NCBI GenBank assembly: GCA_009827215.1
Contig: WUAJ01000111.1
Location: forward strand, 1-7,552
Direction: 5' to 3'
From: Phycisphaeraceae bacterium
GTDB taxonomy: Bacteria; Planctomycetota; Phycisphaerae; Phycisphaerales; UBA1924
Length of the DNA stretch: 7,552 bases
In this document: piece after piece, positions 1 through 6,432 of the stretch
Numbering within the stretch: the first letter of the stretch is position 1
How the letters are laid out: each line of letters starts with the position of its first letter
Program-made: the position numbers and the translations under genes
Notes under the pieces: model-generated
What the model was told of the DNA's origin: nothing
Seen by the model: the letters and a program-made list of their open reading frames with translations, nothing else
The model's database searches: none

Positions 1-983
1 TCATCACCCAAGGAATCACAGGCTCCGCAGGCGCCCTCCACACCAAGGGATGCTTCAACTACGGCACCAAAATGGTCGGAGGCGTCACCCCAGGCAAAGG
101 CGGACAAACCGATCCCAACGGACTCCCAATCTTCAACACCGTCCGCGATGCCGTCAAACAAACCGGCGCCGACGCGACCATGATCTTCGTCCCACCAGCG
201 TTCTCCGCCGACGCGATCCTCGAAGCGATGGACGCGGGAATCCGTCTCATCTGCTGCATCACCGAAGGCGTCCCCGTCAACGACATGATCCGCGTCCGCG
301 CCATCATGGATGAACGCAACGCCGCCGCTCGCGGAGCAGACTCGCAACACGCCGAAGAACTCTTCACACTCATCGGTCCCAACTGCCCAGGCATCATCAC
401 CCCAGGTCCGAAGACAGGCGAAGACACCCACGACTCCCCATACACCAACAACGGCTGCAAAATCGGAATCATGCCGGGATACATCCACACACACATCTCC
501 GAATCCAAAGTCGGAAAGTCCGTCGGAATCGTCTCGCGCTCCGGAACACTCACCTACGAAGCCGTTTGGCAAACCTCCCAGATCGGTCTCGCACAATCCA
601 CCTGCGTCGGTATCGGAGGCGACCCAGTCCGAGGCGTCAACCACATCGACTGCATCCGCATGTTCGAAGAAGACCCCGACACCGACGGCATCCTCATGAT
701 CGGTGAAATCGGAGGCGAAGACGAAGAAGCCGCCGCCGAATACATCGCAAACCATGTCAAAAAACCAGTCGCCGCGTTCATCGCCGGACGCACCGCCCCT
801 CCCGGCAAGCGCATGGGACACGCCGGCGCGATCATCTCCGCCGGCGCCGGAGGCAAACCCACCGGCACCGCTGATTCAAAGATATCTGCTCTTAAGGAAG
901 CCGGAGTCGAGGTCGCGATGAGCCCCGCCGATATGGGAACAGCCATGGCCAAAGCGATGAACCTCCAGCCCGCCGCTGTGTAA
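1..983 (+). CDS. sucD: Succinyl-CoA ligase (ADP/GDP-forming) alpha subunit, 5' end missing
   Basis: This subunit of the TCA-cycle enzyme binds CoA and carries the phosphohistidine that links succinyl-CoA cleavage to nucleotide triphosphate formation, acting with the beta subunit SucC in the cytoplasm. The reading frame is already open at base 3 and starts inside the conserved nucleotide-fold loop (QGITGSAGALHTKG, then YGTKMVGGVTPGKGG), so roughly the first 10-12 residues lie upstream of the window. Further family motifs are ITEGVP, IGPNCPG, GIVSRSGTLTYE, STCVGIGGDP and MIGEIGG. The catalytic histidine is in KRMGHAGAI (codon 819-821). The visible part is 326 residues, against 289 for the whole E. 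coli protein. The excess comes mainly from two insertions of about 15 residues, one before and one after IGPNCPG, plus smaller ones near the histidine. Codons end mostly in C or A, unlike the genes at the right end. sucC is expected just upstream but is not visible. Confidence 0.97.
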   Translation, partial: ITQGITGSAGALHTKGCFNYGTKMVGGVTPGKGGQTDPNGLPIFNTVRDAVKQTGADATMIFVPPAFSADAILEAMDAGIRLICCITEGVPVNDMIRVRAIMDERNAAARGADSQHAEELFTLIGPNCPGIITPGPKTGEDTHDSPYTNNGCKIGIMPGYIHTHISESKVGKSVGIVSRSGTLTYEAVWQTSQIGLAQSTCVGIGGDPVRGVNHIDCIRMFEEDPDTDGILMIGEIGGEDEEAAAEYIANHVKKPVAAFIAGRTAPPGKRMGHAGAIISAGAGGKPTGTADSKISALKEAGVEVAMSPADMGTAMAKAMNLQPAAV

Positions 984-1041
984 CCACTTGCAGACGAACT
1001 CGAATGCGCAAAAGACGCCGCCACTATCCAGCGTCAGTGCG

Positions 1042-1056
1042 AATAGTGCAACTATT
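1042..1056. repeat. Perfect inverted repeat AATAGT-GCA-ACTATT between sucD and the hybrid kinase gene
   Basis: Two 6-base arms, AATAGT and ACTATT, are exact reverse complements around a 3-base centre, 59 bases after the sucD stop and 69 before the kinase start. An overlapping pair, CACTAT (1022-1027) and ATAGTG (1043-1048), could form an alternative weaker stem. The A/T-rich arms and lack of a clean T-run make a strong intrinsic terminator unlikely. A regulator-binding site for the kinase gene, or the 3' end of the sucD transcript, are both possible. No convincing -35/-10 pair was found in this 141-base spacer. Confidence 0.35.
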
Positions 1057-1115
1057 TACAAATCCCTCATTGTTCATTGCCTTGAAATGAATCTCCCAAC
1101 GGAACCATCCGATCC

Positions 1116-1123
1116 AAGGGAGG
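1116..1123 (+). promoter_or_regulatory. Shine-Dalgarno-like AAGGGAGG with very short spacing
   Basis: AAGGGAGG ends one base before the ATG at 1125, much closer than the usual 5-9 bases. No other ATG, GTG or TTG lies in frame between the upstream stop at 1083 and 1125, and the next in-frame ATG would delete the first membrane segment. The ATG at 1125 is therefore kept as the start, but the purine run may not act as a normal ribosome binding site. Confidence 0.4.
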
Positions 1124-1124
1124 C

Positions 1125-3485
1125 ATGTATCCATTTATTGAGCAAATCACTAAGCTGATTAGGCGTTACTGGACTGTTGCCATCGTCGCAGTCGTCAGCG
1201 CAGGATTCACAGTGCTCGCTTATTTCTCTTTTAGTCATTCAGTAGAGCGTGCTCAGGAAGATGCGATCTTCATTCGTGCCCAGTCACATCATCAGCACAT
1301 TATCGACGATATTGACAACTATCAGAACGCCTTGTTCTTCATGAACGCGTTTGCATCATCCTCAAACTATGTTGATTGTCAAGAGTGGGCGCAGTTCATC
1401 AAATCCGCAAAGCTGGAAGAAAATTATCAAAGTGTGATCGCCTTTGTGTATGTAGAACTCGTGAAAGCAGAAGTGCTGGATGAGTTCGAAGACGAGATGT
1501 TGAATCAAGGTATTGCAGGATTCAATATCCACACACACGAAGGTGCTGTGATTCAGGAGAATGCAACAGAGCATTTTATAATCAAGTATGCCGAACCGCA
1601 GCCAGATAACAACATGATCATCGGGCTTGATGTATCTGCCAAACCTATCAACAAGGATGTGTATGATCGAGCGGCCCTCTCGGGTTCGATGCAGATATCT
1701 GCACCATTCAAGCTGAAACAACTTGAATCATCAGGGTCAGAAGCTAATCACGGGCTCGTCTTCACCTATCCCTGCTACGAACCTGGTCTTCCAATAGAAA
1801 CCGCTGAACAGCGTCTTGAAGCTATACGCGGCTGGGTATCGCTCTCAATAGACGCTACACGCTTGGCAAACTATATCAACGGCAGGAACAATCATTCTGA
1901 TCAAGTTGTGCTGAGCACAGAAGATTACGAAGGCAACCAACTCCTACTTGCGAATTCATTGCCTTCTAAAAAAGATTGCGATCCAACTAAGCGTGTAGTA
2001 TCAACCTTAAGTCACACGATTGGTGGAAAAACAATCAGGACCTCGATCACATCATGCACCCTGCATCCTGAGAGAGATCTCACACCGGAAGAAATGACGC
2101 TTCATACACAGAAAGCAAATGATGCATTGCTTATAGGATCTCTTGTGGCATTGTTTGTGACCGCGATCACATTCTTCATCACACAAGGTCGCACAAGAGC
2201 GGTCAACCTCGCGAGCAAGATGAACAGAACGCTTATCGAAAGCGAGCAGCGTCAACGCGAGTTCGCGTACAACGCGCAGCGCGCCAATCACGCCAAATCA
2301 GTATTCCTCGCCAACATGAGTCACGAGATCCGCACGCCGATGACCGCCGTGCTCGGATACACCGAAATCCTCAAGGACATGGTCCCAGAGCACCACGACC
2401 CAGAGTCCATGGGTACCGCCGTCAACCGAATCACGCGCGCCGGATCGCACTTGCTCACCGTGATTAATGATGTCCTGGATCTCTCCAAAATCGAATCCGG
2501 AAAGCTCGCGATCAACCCCGTCAAGTGTCATATCGGAGAAGTCCTCGCCGAATGCGTCGCGACTATGCAAGTCCAATCCAATGAGCGCGGCGTGGATCTC
2601 GAAGTCAAGTTCAATACCCCTATCCCAGAATCAATCGTTGCCGATCCATATCGCGTGCGACAGATCATCCTCAACCTGATCTCAAACGCGATCAAGTTCA
2701 CCTACTACGGCTCAATCACCATCGAACTCGAACAAATCGACGACATACTCAACATCGCCGTCGCCGATACCGGCGTCGGAATCGAACCAGACCGACTCGA
2801 AACAATCTTCAAACCGTTCGAGCAAGTCGACATCAACAAAGTCGAAACCGCACTATCCTACGAAAACCTCGGAACAGGACTCGGACTCTCCATCTCCAGA
2901 CAACTCGCCGAGATGATGCAAGGCGAGCTCTCAGCAACTAGCGTCGTTGCACGCGGATCAACCTTCACCTTCTCGCTCCCGATTGTGCTCCCGCAATCAG
3001 AATCTGCACAACACACCATCGCCGAACTCCCGATCGACGACTCGACAAAGATCAACACAAAGAAACTCCCAACAACGCAACTCAGCGGACGCGTGCTGAT
3101 CGCCGAAGACGGCCCAGACAACCAGCTCCTCCTCAAACACTTCCTCTCCAAGACAGAGCTTGAGTTCGAGTTCGTTTGGAATGGTCAGCAAGCGCTCAAC
3201 CGTGTCTTCAACGACCCAAATCTGTACGAAGCGTTTGACCTGATCATCATGGACATGCAGATGCCCGTTATGGATGGTTATCAAGCAACAACCAAACTGC
3301 GTGAAGAGGGATGCAAACTACCGATCCTTGCTCTGACTGCCAACGCACTCCCCGGAGATCGTCAGCGATGCCTCGAAGCGGGATGTGATGAGTACGAAAC
3401 AAAGCCGCTCAACCGAGCGCGCCTGCTCAGAACGATTCAGCGCCTGCTCAACAGCAAGCAAAGCCCAGACCAAGCAGCCGCCTGA
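1125..3485 (+). CDS. Membrane-bound CHASE-domain hybrid histidine kinase with C-terminal receiver
   Basis: This 786-residue sensor kinase probably autophosphorylates and passes the phosphate to its own receiver. Membrane segments lie at about 16-38 and 334-354. Between them is a periplasmic region with CHASE features: FVYVELVKAEVLDEFEDE near 107-124, a GLDVSAKP segment near 167-174, and a YDRAALSGS stretch near 180-188. CHASE domains bind small ligands; the ligand here is unknown. The region holds cysteines 84, 217, 285 and 311, which could form disulfides. The HisKA motif FLANMSHEIRTPM has the phosphoacceptor His400. The ATPase domain has Asn517/Asn521, DTGVGI (Asp548), FKPFEQ and GTGLGLS (583-589). 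The receiver (about 655-775) has Glu661/Asp662, phosphoacceptor Asp710 in IIMDMQMP, Thr738 and Lys760. No HPt domain or separate regulator is adjacent, so its target lies elsewhere. The sensor half is AT-richer than the kinase half, with a break near base 2160-2220. Confidence 0.95.
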   Translation: MYPFIEQITKLIRRYWTVAIVAVVSAGFTVLAYFSFSHSVERAQEDAIFIRAQSHHQHIIDDIDNYQNALFFMNAFASSSNYVDCQEWAQFIKSAKLEENYQSVIAFVYVELVKAEVLDEFEDEMLNQGIAGFNIHTHEGAVIQENATEHFIIKYAEPQPDNNMIIGLDVSAKPINKDVYDRAALSGSMQISAPFKLKQLESSGSEANHGLVFTYPCYEPGLPIETAEQRLEAIRGWVSLSIDATRLANYINGRNNHSDQVVLSTEDYEGNQLLLANSLPSKKDCDPTKRVVSTLSHTIGGKTIRTSITSCTLHPERDLTPEEMTLHTQKANDALLIGSLVALFVTAITFFITQGRTRAVNLASKMNRTLIESEQRQREFAYNAQRANHAKSVFLANMSHEIRTPMTAVLGYTEILKDMVPEHHDPESMGTAVNRITRAGSHLLTVINDVLDLSKIESGKLAINPVKCHIGEVLAECVATMQVQSNERGVDLEVKFNTPIPESIVADPYRVRQIILNLISNAIKFTYYGSITIELEQIDDILNIAVADTGVGIEPDRLETIFKPFEQVDINKVETALSYENLGTGLGLSISRQLAEMMQGELSATSVVARGSTFTFSLPIVLPQSESAQHTIAELPIDDSTKINTKKLPTTQLSGRVLIAEDGPDNQLLLKHFLSKTELEFEFVWNGQQALNRVFNDPNLYEAFDLIIMDMQMPVMDGYQATTKLREEGCKLPILALTANALPGDRQRCLEAGCDEYETKPLNRARLLRTIQRLLNSKQSPDQAAA

Positions 3486-3494
3486 TCACCCCCA

Positions 3495-3523
3495 TTGTGC
3501 GCAAAACTCAGATTCCCGCACAA
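3495..3523. terminator. Possible hairpin in the convergent spacer (TTGTGCG / CGCACAA)
   Basis: Seven-base arms at 3495-3501 and 3517-3523 are exact reverse complements around a 15-base loop, ten bases after the hybrid kinase stop. It could end transcription from either side of this convergent gene pair. The loop is large and there is no T-run on either strand, so a classical intrinsic terminator is not well supported. The two gene ends are also symmetrical: both stop codons lie inside TGATCA (3483-3488 and 3556-3561). Confidence 0.3.
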
Positions 3524-3533
3524 ACCATGCTTG

Positions 3534-3549
3534 TGTTCCACGTGGAACA
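3534..3549. other. parS-like centromere site, perfect 16-bp palindrome TGTTCCACGTGGAACA
   Basis: All 16 bases are self-complementary. The sequence fits the known bacterial parS consensus TGTTNCACGTGNAACA (for example TGTTTCACGTGAAACA) at every defined position. ParB (Spo0J) binds parS, spreads on the DNA and loads SMC for chromosome segregation. The site sits between two convergent genes and overlaps neither. A transcription terminator is unlikely because the palindrome has no loop and no T-run. No parA or parB gene is in the window, which does not count against it, because chromosomal parS sites are scattered around the origin. The match is seen directly; the ParB function is inferred from the consensus. 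Confidence 0.75.
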
Positions 3550-3558
3550 ATGTGTTGA

Positions 3559-5262
3559 TCAGATCAGCCCACCCGACTCACCGTTGCCGGATTGTCGATT
3601 CGATGTCGCGCTCGGATCGAGCTGCGCATCCAGATCCGCCGGCAGGATTACCTTGAAAACACTCCCCTGACCCGGCGTTGATTCGACGCGGATCCGTCCC
3701 ATGTGCTCGTACGCGATGCGCTTGGTCACCGCGAGTCCCAAGCCTGTGCCTTTGAGACCCTTGGTGGTATTGAACGGCTCGAAAATCCACGCGAGCCGAT
3801 CCTGCGGGATGCCGGGACCATTATCGATGACTGAGATCACCACCGCCGGACGCAGAACAGCCCCCGCCTTTTTTTTGTCTGGACGCGACTCGTTGAACGC
3901 GACGCGCACCGTCACCGCGCCGGTCTCCGGCTCGACCGCTTCGATCGCGTTGGCAACCAGGTTGACAATCGCTTGATGGATCAGCGAGGGGTCCACACTC
4001 ACTGGAGGCATCTCAGGATCCGCATCGACAATCAGTGCGACGCCTTTTTCTTCGCAGACTTTCTCCATCAGCTGCGCGATGTCGCGTGCGATCTTGTTGA
4101 TGTGAGTCAGCTCGAGTTGGAGCTGGAGCTTGCGGCTGAAGGTCAGCATGTTCATCGTGAGTGACGCGATGCGATCAAGATTGCGCCGCAGGATTCCCCA
4201 CCCATTGCGTGAGATATCCAGATCGCCTTTGTGCAGACCGATCTCGACAACATCGGCGCCGCCTTTGAGTCCTTGGAGGATGTTCTTGATCGAGTGGGAG
4301 AGCGACGCGACGGTTTCTCCGATCGCGGCCATTCTCTCGGAGTTGACGCGCTTGAGGTGCTCGTCGGCGTTCGCGAGCGCGAGTCCGGTGTGCTGACCAA
4401 TCGCGTTGAGCAACGCGAGTTGCTGACGATCAAACGCGTGGTGGACGGTGGACGAGTCGATGTAGATCGCGCCGAAGGGTTGCTCTCCGAAGGTGATAGG
4501 AGAGCAGATCGCGCTGCGGATCTGGTACTGCTGGACGGAGTCTCCTGACGCGAAGCGTGGGTCTTGCATCGCGTTGGTGGAGAGGACGCCGTCGCCATCC
4601 ATCGCGGCTTTGAGGATCGTGGTCGAGACATGGATCTTCGCCGTGTCCTCGTCGGTCGGCGGCGCGGCGTAGCGCACGATCCCTGGGACCATCGGCGCTT
4701 CGGGTGTCGCGCCTGGGATCATGATCACGCCGCGTTCTGGTTTGAACTCGTTGAAGATCAGCATCATCACGGCGTCGAGGAGTTCGCGTTTGTTTGCGAT
4801 GCGCGCTGTGATCGAGGTCAGCGCGTAGATGACGCGCAGGTGGTCCTCGGCGGCGGCTGTCGGATCGATCGCGTCTCCGATGTATGAGTCACCAGATGAC
4901 GGGAGGGTGAGCTCGACATCGATCTCTTGCTCTTCGTCTGTGAGCAATACCGGCGAGAAGACGCGGTCTTCTGGATTGATCCCAAAGAGCAGTGTGGTGA
5001 TCCCGACATTGATCTCGTCTCCTGGTTCGAGACGGATGCGGTCTTTGATGAGCACGCCGTTGACCAAGGTGCCGTTGTTGGATTTGAGGTCGCGGATGTA
5101 CCAGGTCGAGCCGTCGGGTGTGAGCTCGGCGTGTCGTCGAGAGACGGTGTTGTCGGAGATCGGGAGGGCTTCGGAGGAGCGTCCGATGAGCTGGGGCTCT
5201 CCGGTGGGGAGCATGTACTCTTTGCCCTCGTCTGGGCCACGGATAACGGTGAGCTTGGGCAT
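3559..5262 (-). CDS. Soluble FHA-GAF sensor histidine kinase
   Basis: This 567-residue cytoplasmic kinase has no signal peptide or membrane segment. FHA domain (about 1-100): MPKLTVIRGP start, GRS at 27-29, SRRH at 41-44, SNNGT at 61-65 and NG at 68-69, the residues that form a phosphothreonine pocket. A GAF-type domain (about 140-300) contains GVLSTNAMQDPRF, SAICSPI and FGAIYIDS. The kinase core has LSHSIKNILQGLKGG with phosphoacceptor His323, then N-box Asn434/Asn438 in IVNLVANAIEAVEP, IDNGPGIP (Asp480), FEPFNTTKG and GTGLGLA (505-511), as in NtrB-like kinases. There is no receiver domain and no partner regulator next to it. The FHA domain suggests that a Ser/Thr kinase target docks here, as an input or scaffold; this is inferred. 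The frame is open 72 codons further upstream, but that part lacks FHA sequence and overlaps holA, so the start at 5262 was chosen. No Shine-Dalgarno is evident. Confidence 0.95.
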   Translation of the reverse strand: MPKLTVIRGPDEGKEYMLPTGEPQLIGRSSEALPISDNTVSRRHAELTPDGSTWYIRDLKSNNGTLVNGVLIKDRIRLEPGDEINVGITTLLFGINPEDRVFSPVLLTDEEQEIDVELTLPSSGDSYIGDAIDPTAAAEDHLRVIYALTSITARIANKRELLDAVMMLIFNEFKPERGVIMIPGATPEAPMVPGIVRYAAPPTDEDTAKIHVSTTILKAAMDGDGVLSTNAMQDPRFASGDSVQQYQIRSAICSPITFGEQPFGAIYIDSSTVHHAFDRQQLALLNAIGQHTGLALANADEHLKRVNSERMAAIGETVASLSHSIKNILQGLKGGADVVEIGLHKGDLDISRNGWGILRRNLDRIASLTMNMLTFSRKLQLQLELTHINKIARDIAQLMEKVCEEKGVALIVDADPEMPPVSVDPSLIHQAIVNLVANAIEAVEPETGAVTVRVAFNESRPDKKKAGAVLRPAVVISVIDNGPGIPQDRLAWIFEPFNTTKGLKGTGLGLAVTKRIAYEHMGRIRVESTPGQGSVFKVILPADLDAQLDPSATSNRQSGNGESGGLI

Positions 5263-5305
5263 TGGATCAACGATAGTGTCCACGCGGGCGGCGTACAATG
5301 GGTTC
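5263..5305. promoter_or_regulatory. Divergent control region between the FHA kinase gene and holA
   Basis: Only 43 bases separate the two divergent starts, so both promoters must overlap here or extend into the opposite gene. On the plus strand TACAAT (5294-5299) matches the -10 consensus at five of six bases and lies six bases before the holA GTG. On the minus strand TATCGT (5270-5275) is a weaker -10 candidate seven bases before the kinase ATG. No good -35 hexamer is present for either at 16-18 bases. Neither gene has a Shine-Dalgarno site, so leaderless transcripts are possible. Confidence 0.45.
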
Positions 5306-6334
5306 GTGGCGAAAGCAAGCAAAACATCTCGGGCGGGATCGAAAGGAGCAGCGGGACAGCCGGGCGCACAGCATCGGATCGTGGTGCTCGTGGGTAAGGA
5401 GCTGTTCCTGCGCACGCAGTACACGAGCATGCTCAAGGAGAAGCTCGAGAAGGAGCACGGCGAGATCGAGGTGTTCAAGTTCGAGGGGGATCAGACGGAT
5501 CTCGCGGAGGTGCTCGATGAGTGCCGATCGTTTGGGTTGATGGCGACGCACAAGATGGTGATCGTCGATGAAGCGGATTCGTTCGTGAATGCGACGACGC
5601 GTCCGATGCTCGAGCGGTATGCACAGGGGCCGAGCGATCAAGCGACGCTGGTGCTGCGAGCGGGGAAATGGAACAAGGGAAAGCTCGACGACGCGATCGG
5701 GACGTGCGGGATCATCGTCAAGTGCGACACGGTGGATGAAGGCACGGCGTGTCGATGGGTCGTCAAGCGGGCACGCACGGCGTACAACGCGGAGATTGAT
5801 CAGCGCACAGCGGCGGGACTGGTTGAGCGTTTGGGCGCTGATCTGGGGCGCATCGATTCGGAGCTCGGCAAACTCGCGGTGGGCGCGGGTGAGGGGAATC
5901 CGATCACGCAGCAGATGGTGACGGAGCTTGTTGGGTTGACACGCGAGGAAGAGGTGTGGGCGATCCAGTCGTATCTGCTCTGCGGCGATCCCGATCGCGC
6001 ATTGTCGGAGCTGCGTGTGATTCTGGGGAACAGTCCGAGGGACAACTCGGTTCCTGTGGTGTTCGCGTGCAGCGATCTGGCGCGGAAGCTGATGGGCGCG
6101 AGCGAGGCGCTGGCGCAGGGGGTCAACGGCAATGTGATCGGGAAAGAGCTCAAGCTGTGGCCCGCGGCGAGTAAGGACACAATCCTGCGTACGGCGAAGC
6201 GGCTGGGTCCAGCGCGGGCGCGGGCGCTGTTTGATGAGTGCGTCGCGGCGGATGTGGCGAGCAAGTCTAGCGGCGCGGACATGGGGATCATGCTTGAGCG
6301 GCTGATGCTGTCGTTCGTGGCAGCGTCTCGCTAA
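5306..6334 (+). CDS. holA: DNA polymerase III delta subunit (clamp loader)
   Basis: Delta opens the beta sliding clamp as part of the DNA polymerase III clamp loader and is essential for processive replication. The 342-residue length is close to E. coli HolA (343). Family-like features run in order: HRIVVLVGKELFLRTQYTSML near 23-43 (nucleotide-fold start, without a proper P-loop as expected for delta), SFGLMATHKMVIVDEADSF near 75-93 (the 'damaged gene, keep the record of the aspartate pair' strand), ATLVLRAGKWNKGKLDDAI near 113-131, a mid-region helix bundle with AAGLVERLGADLGRIDSELGKL near 169-190, and EEEVWAIQSYLLCGDPDRALSELRVIL near 214-240. Overall similarity is recognisable but diverged, as usual for this family. 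The first 22 residues are basic and low-complexity. GTG at 5306 is the only start that leaves the domain complete without running into the divergent gene; the in-frame region upstream is antisense to the FHA kinase. The usual neighbour rpsT is absent. Confidence 0.86.
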   Translation: MAKASKTSRAGSKGAAGQPGAQHRIVVLVGKELFLRTQYTSMLKEKLEKEHGEIEVFKFEGDQTDLAEVLDECRSFGLMATHKMVIVDEADSFVNATTRPMLERYAQGPSDQATLVLRAGKWNKGKLDDAIGTCGIIVKCDTVDEGTACRWVVKRARTAYNAEIDQRTAAGLVERLGADLGRIDSELGKLAVGAGEGNPITQQMVTELVGLTREEEVWAIQSYLLCGDPDRALSELRVILGNSPRDNSVPVVFACSDLARKLMGASEALAQGVNGNVIGKELKLWPAASKDTILRTAKRLGPARARALFDECVAADVASKSSGADMGIMLERLMLSFVAASR

Positions 6335-6359
6335 ATCCCGTATTTGATGGGATGTTTTT
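6335..6359 (+). terminator. Weak intrinsic terminator after holA
   Basis: ATCCC (6335-6339) pairs with GGGAT (6349-6353) around a 9-base loop and is followed by G and five T bases (6355-6359). It begins directly after the holA stop. The 5-bp stem is short, so termination may be inefficient. Confidence 0.45.
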
Positions 6360-6372
6360 ACATTGGCGCGGC

Positions 6373-6401
6373 GGAACTGAGTGCGGGGGATTTGGTATAG
6401 T
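6373..6401 (+). promoter_or_regulatory. Extended -10 promoter for the lipoprotein gene
   Basis: TATAGT (6396-6401) matches TATAAT at five of six bases and is preceded by TGG, giving the extended -10 form TGnTATAnT, which can work without a good -35. At 17 bases upstream the -35 position holds GGAACT (6373-6378), unlike TTGACA but similar to the GGAAC seen in several ECF-sigma promoters; that resemblance may be chance. Transcription would begin near 6408. Confidence 0.5.
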
Positions 6402-6420
6402 GTTCTACATGCAGATGAGC

Positions 6421-6426
6421 AGGAGG
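6421..6426 (+). promoter_or_regulatory. Consensus ribosome binding site AGGAGG for the lipoprotein gene
   Basis: AGGAGG lies six bases before the ATG at 6433, an ideal spacing, and decides the start. Two in-frame ATGs further upstream (6409 and 6415) would add MQMSRRLD to the N-terminus. Confidence 0.75.
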
Positions 6427-6432
6427 CTCGAT

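Noticed and set aside
59..1024. Minus-strand open frames opposite sucD
   Set aside because: sucD is unambiguous on the plus strand and the antisense translations show no domain.
1082..1110. TTGAAA at 1082-1087 as a -35 box for the hybrid kinase
   Set aside because: No -10-like hexamer lies 16-18 bases downstream.
3534..3549. The 16-bp palindrome as a bidirectional terminator
   Set aside because: It has no loop and no flanking T-run on either strand, and its exact consensus match fits parS better.
3486..3558. A complete replication origin in the convergent spacer
   Set aside because: The spacer is only 73 bases with no TTATNCACA-type DnaA boxes and no AT-rich unwinding tract. The composition switch and parS-like site suggest origin proximity at most.
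4829..5305. Upstream extension of the holA frame
   Set aside because: It is antisense to the FHA domain of the kinase gene and its translation lacks any delta-subunit feature; the recognisable protein begins after 5306.
5263..5478. 72-codon upstream extension of the FHA kinase
   Set aside because: It overlaps holA in antisense, and the FHA domain begins exactly at the ATG at 5262 with MPKLTVIRG.
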